Positions 63,502-64,000 of a stretch of DNA of 64,000 nucleotides are shown here, piece by piece. Each line of letters begins with the position of its first letter. Positions within the stretch are counted from its first letter, which is position 1. The stretch is from assembly GCA_032718475.1 (NCBI GenBank), contig JAUCBJ010001712.1, positions 1 to 64,000 on the forward strand. The letters are read 5' to 3'. A program made the translations under genes and the position numbers. The stretch comes from Nemertoderma westbladi (taxonomy: Eukaryota; Xenacoelomorpha; Nemertodermatida; Nemertodermatidae). The notes beneath the pieces are model-generated. The model ran no database searches, had not been told where the DNA came from, and was given only the letters and a program-made list of their open reading frames with translations.

Positions 63502-63991
63502 CAGATTTCATCCGTCCTTGTTTCCTCTTGACCTTGGCGTTGGCTTTCGCTTTGGACTTAACAACCTTGTCGATTTTTATCTCGGCACCTTCTGGTATGG
63601 TGTTGGTTGTCGCGTCGAATAACGGTGGCCATTCGTCTGATGGTCGCTGTAGGAAATCGGGTCCTCTAAACCAAAAGGATTTATTGTCCGGTTTACAAAA
63701 GTCAAGTGGTTGCATCCCCCGTGACGCGATGTCAGCTGGGTTCAGCTTCCCTGGACAGTGACGCCAATCTTGTTTGAGCGACCGGTCTAATATTTCAGCC
63801 CGTCTGTTGGCTACGAAAGTCTTGAACTCAAATGCTTCGTTGTTTATGTACCAAAGTACCAACGTCGCATCCGTCCAATATGTGACCTTCAAGTTAGCCT
63901 CCAGCTCGTGTTGAACTAGACTGACAATATCAGTGGATATCGTCCCGGCTTGCAGCTCCCCACGAGGTACAGTCATATACTTCAATGGCAT
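63502..63991 (-). pseudogene. BEL/Pao RNase H region, running off the window
   Basis: VPRGELQAGTISTDIVSLVQ, then VTYWTDATLVLWYINNE and QDWRHCPGKLNPADIASRGM, then FWFRGPDFLQRPSDEWPPLF: the RNase H (Peptidase_A17-linked) region of BEL/Pao pol. The frame differs from the integrase part by one base, with the change falling near 63500 at the edge of the repeat array. The element's RT, protease, gag and 5' LTR lie beyond 64000. Confidence 0.9.
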
Positions 63992-64000
63992 TGTTCTAGC

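Overview
This window looks like repeat-dense, intergenic DNA from a metazoan, probably a marine invertebrate. I cannot name the species. Evidence: AT-rich unique DNA with long homopolymer and microsatellite tracts; LINEs of several clades, one a CR1-type element whose ORF carries a 2A-like peptide and a PHD finger; BEL/Pao LTR retrotransposons, which are confined to animals; a TA-flanked Tc1/mariner-type element; and no operons, rRNA or intact intron-containing host gene. The only trace of a possible host gene is a 35-codon P-loop exon-like ORF at 4984-5091 (-).

Layout. 1-4241: a ~43-bp satellite bracketed by GTACAA/TGTACT hexamer arrays in inverted orientation. 4242-10880: mostly unrecognised AT-rich DNA with small duplications, poly-G runs and an RTE-like LINE remnant. 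10888-19030: one copy (A) of a ~1.9-kb repeat unit containing 49-bp tandem repeats, split by two LINEs. The first is an RLE-type LINE (12420-16484, -, 14-bp TSD) and the second a 5'-truncated LINE (16888-18612, +). The head of an inverted second copy (B) follows. 19160-25114: a CR1-type LINE with a 2A-like motif, itself split by a third LINE (20799-22847, -). 26018-50356: a BEL/Pao LTR element with 1,160-bp TGT...ACA LTRs and a perfect 5-bp TSD (GGGGC). 50805-52655: a third copy (C) of the repeat unit, inverted relative to A. 52656-56736: unrecognised DNA with poly-G runs, a tandem repeat and a tRNA-derived sequence. 56737-64000 (-): the 3' part of a second BEL/Pao element running off the window edge.

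The LTR element keeps gag, CCHC knuckles and a protease, but its reverse transcriptase and integrase are deleted. It is interrupted by a nonautonomous mariner-like element (30870-33115, itself holding two small elements) and a CR1-like LINE (37.7-40.7 kb). Its 3' LTR is split by a 6.2-kb TIR element (43637-49852, 8-bp TSD) carrying a C2H2 zinc-finger ORF, an ORF with a 'GSGW' domain and an ORF that reads like a two-repeat TATA-binding-protein fold.

Two things look most novel. (1) Both BEL/Pao elements carry, downstream of pol, an unrecognised ORF ('X', intact at 58637-60514, decayed at 41243-42902). In the minus-strand copy X is followed by a zinc-knuckle ORF ('Z'). A 20-bp palindrome recurs six times through that element, including inside X, Z and pol. 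(2) The TBP-like/zinc-finger ORF cluster lies inside a virus-like TIR element. The LTRs of the first BEL/Pao element differ by only about 1%, although its interior is decayed, which suggests mobilisation in trans.
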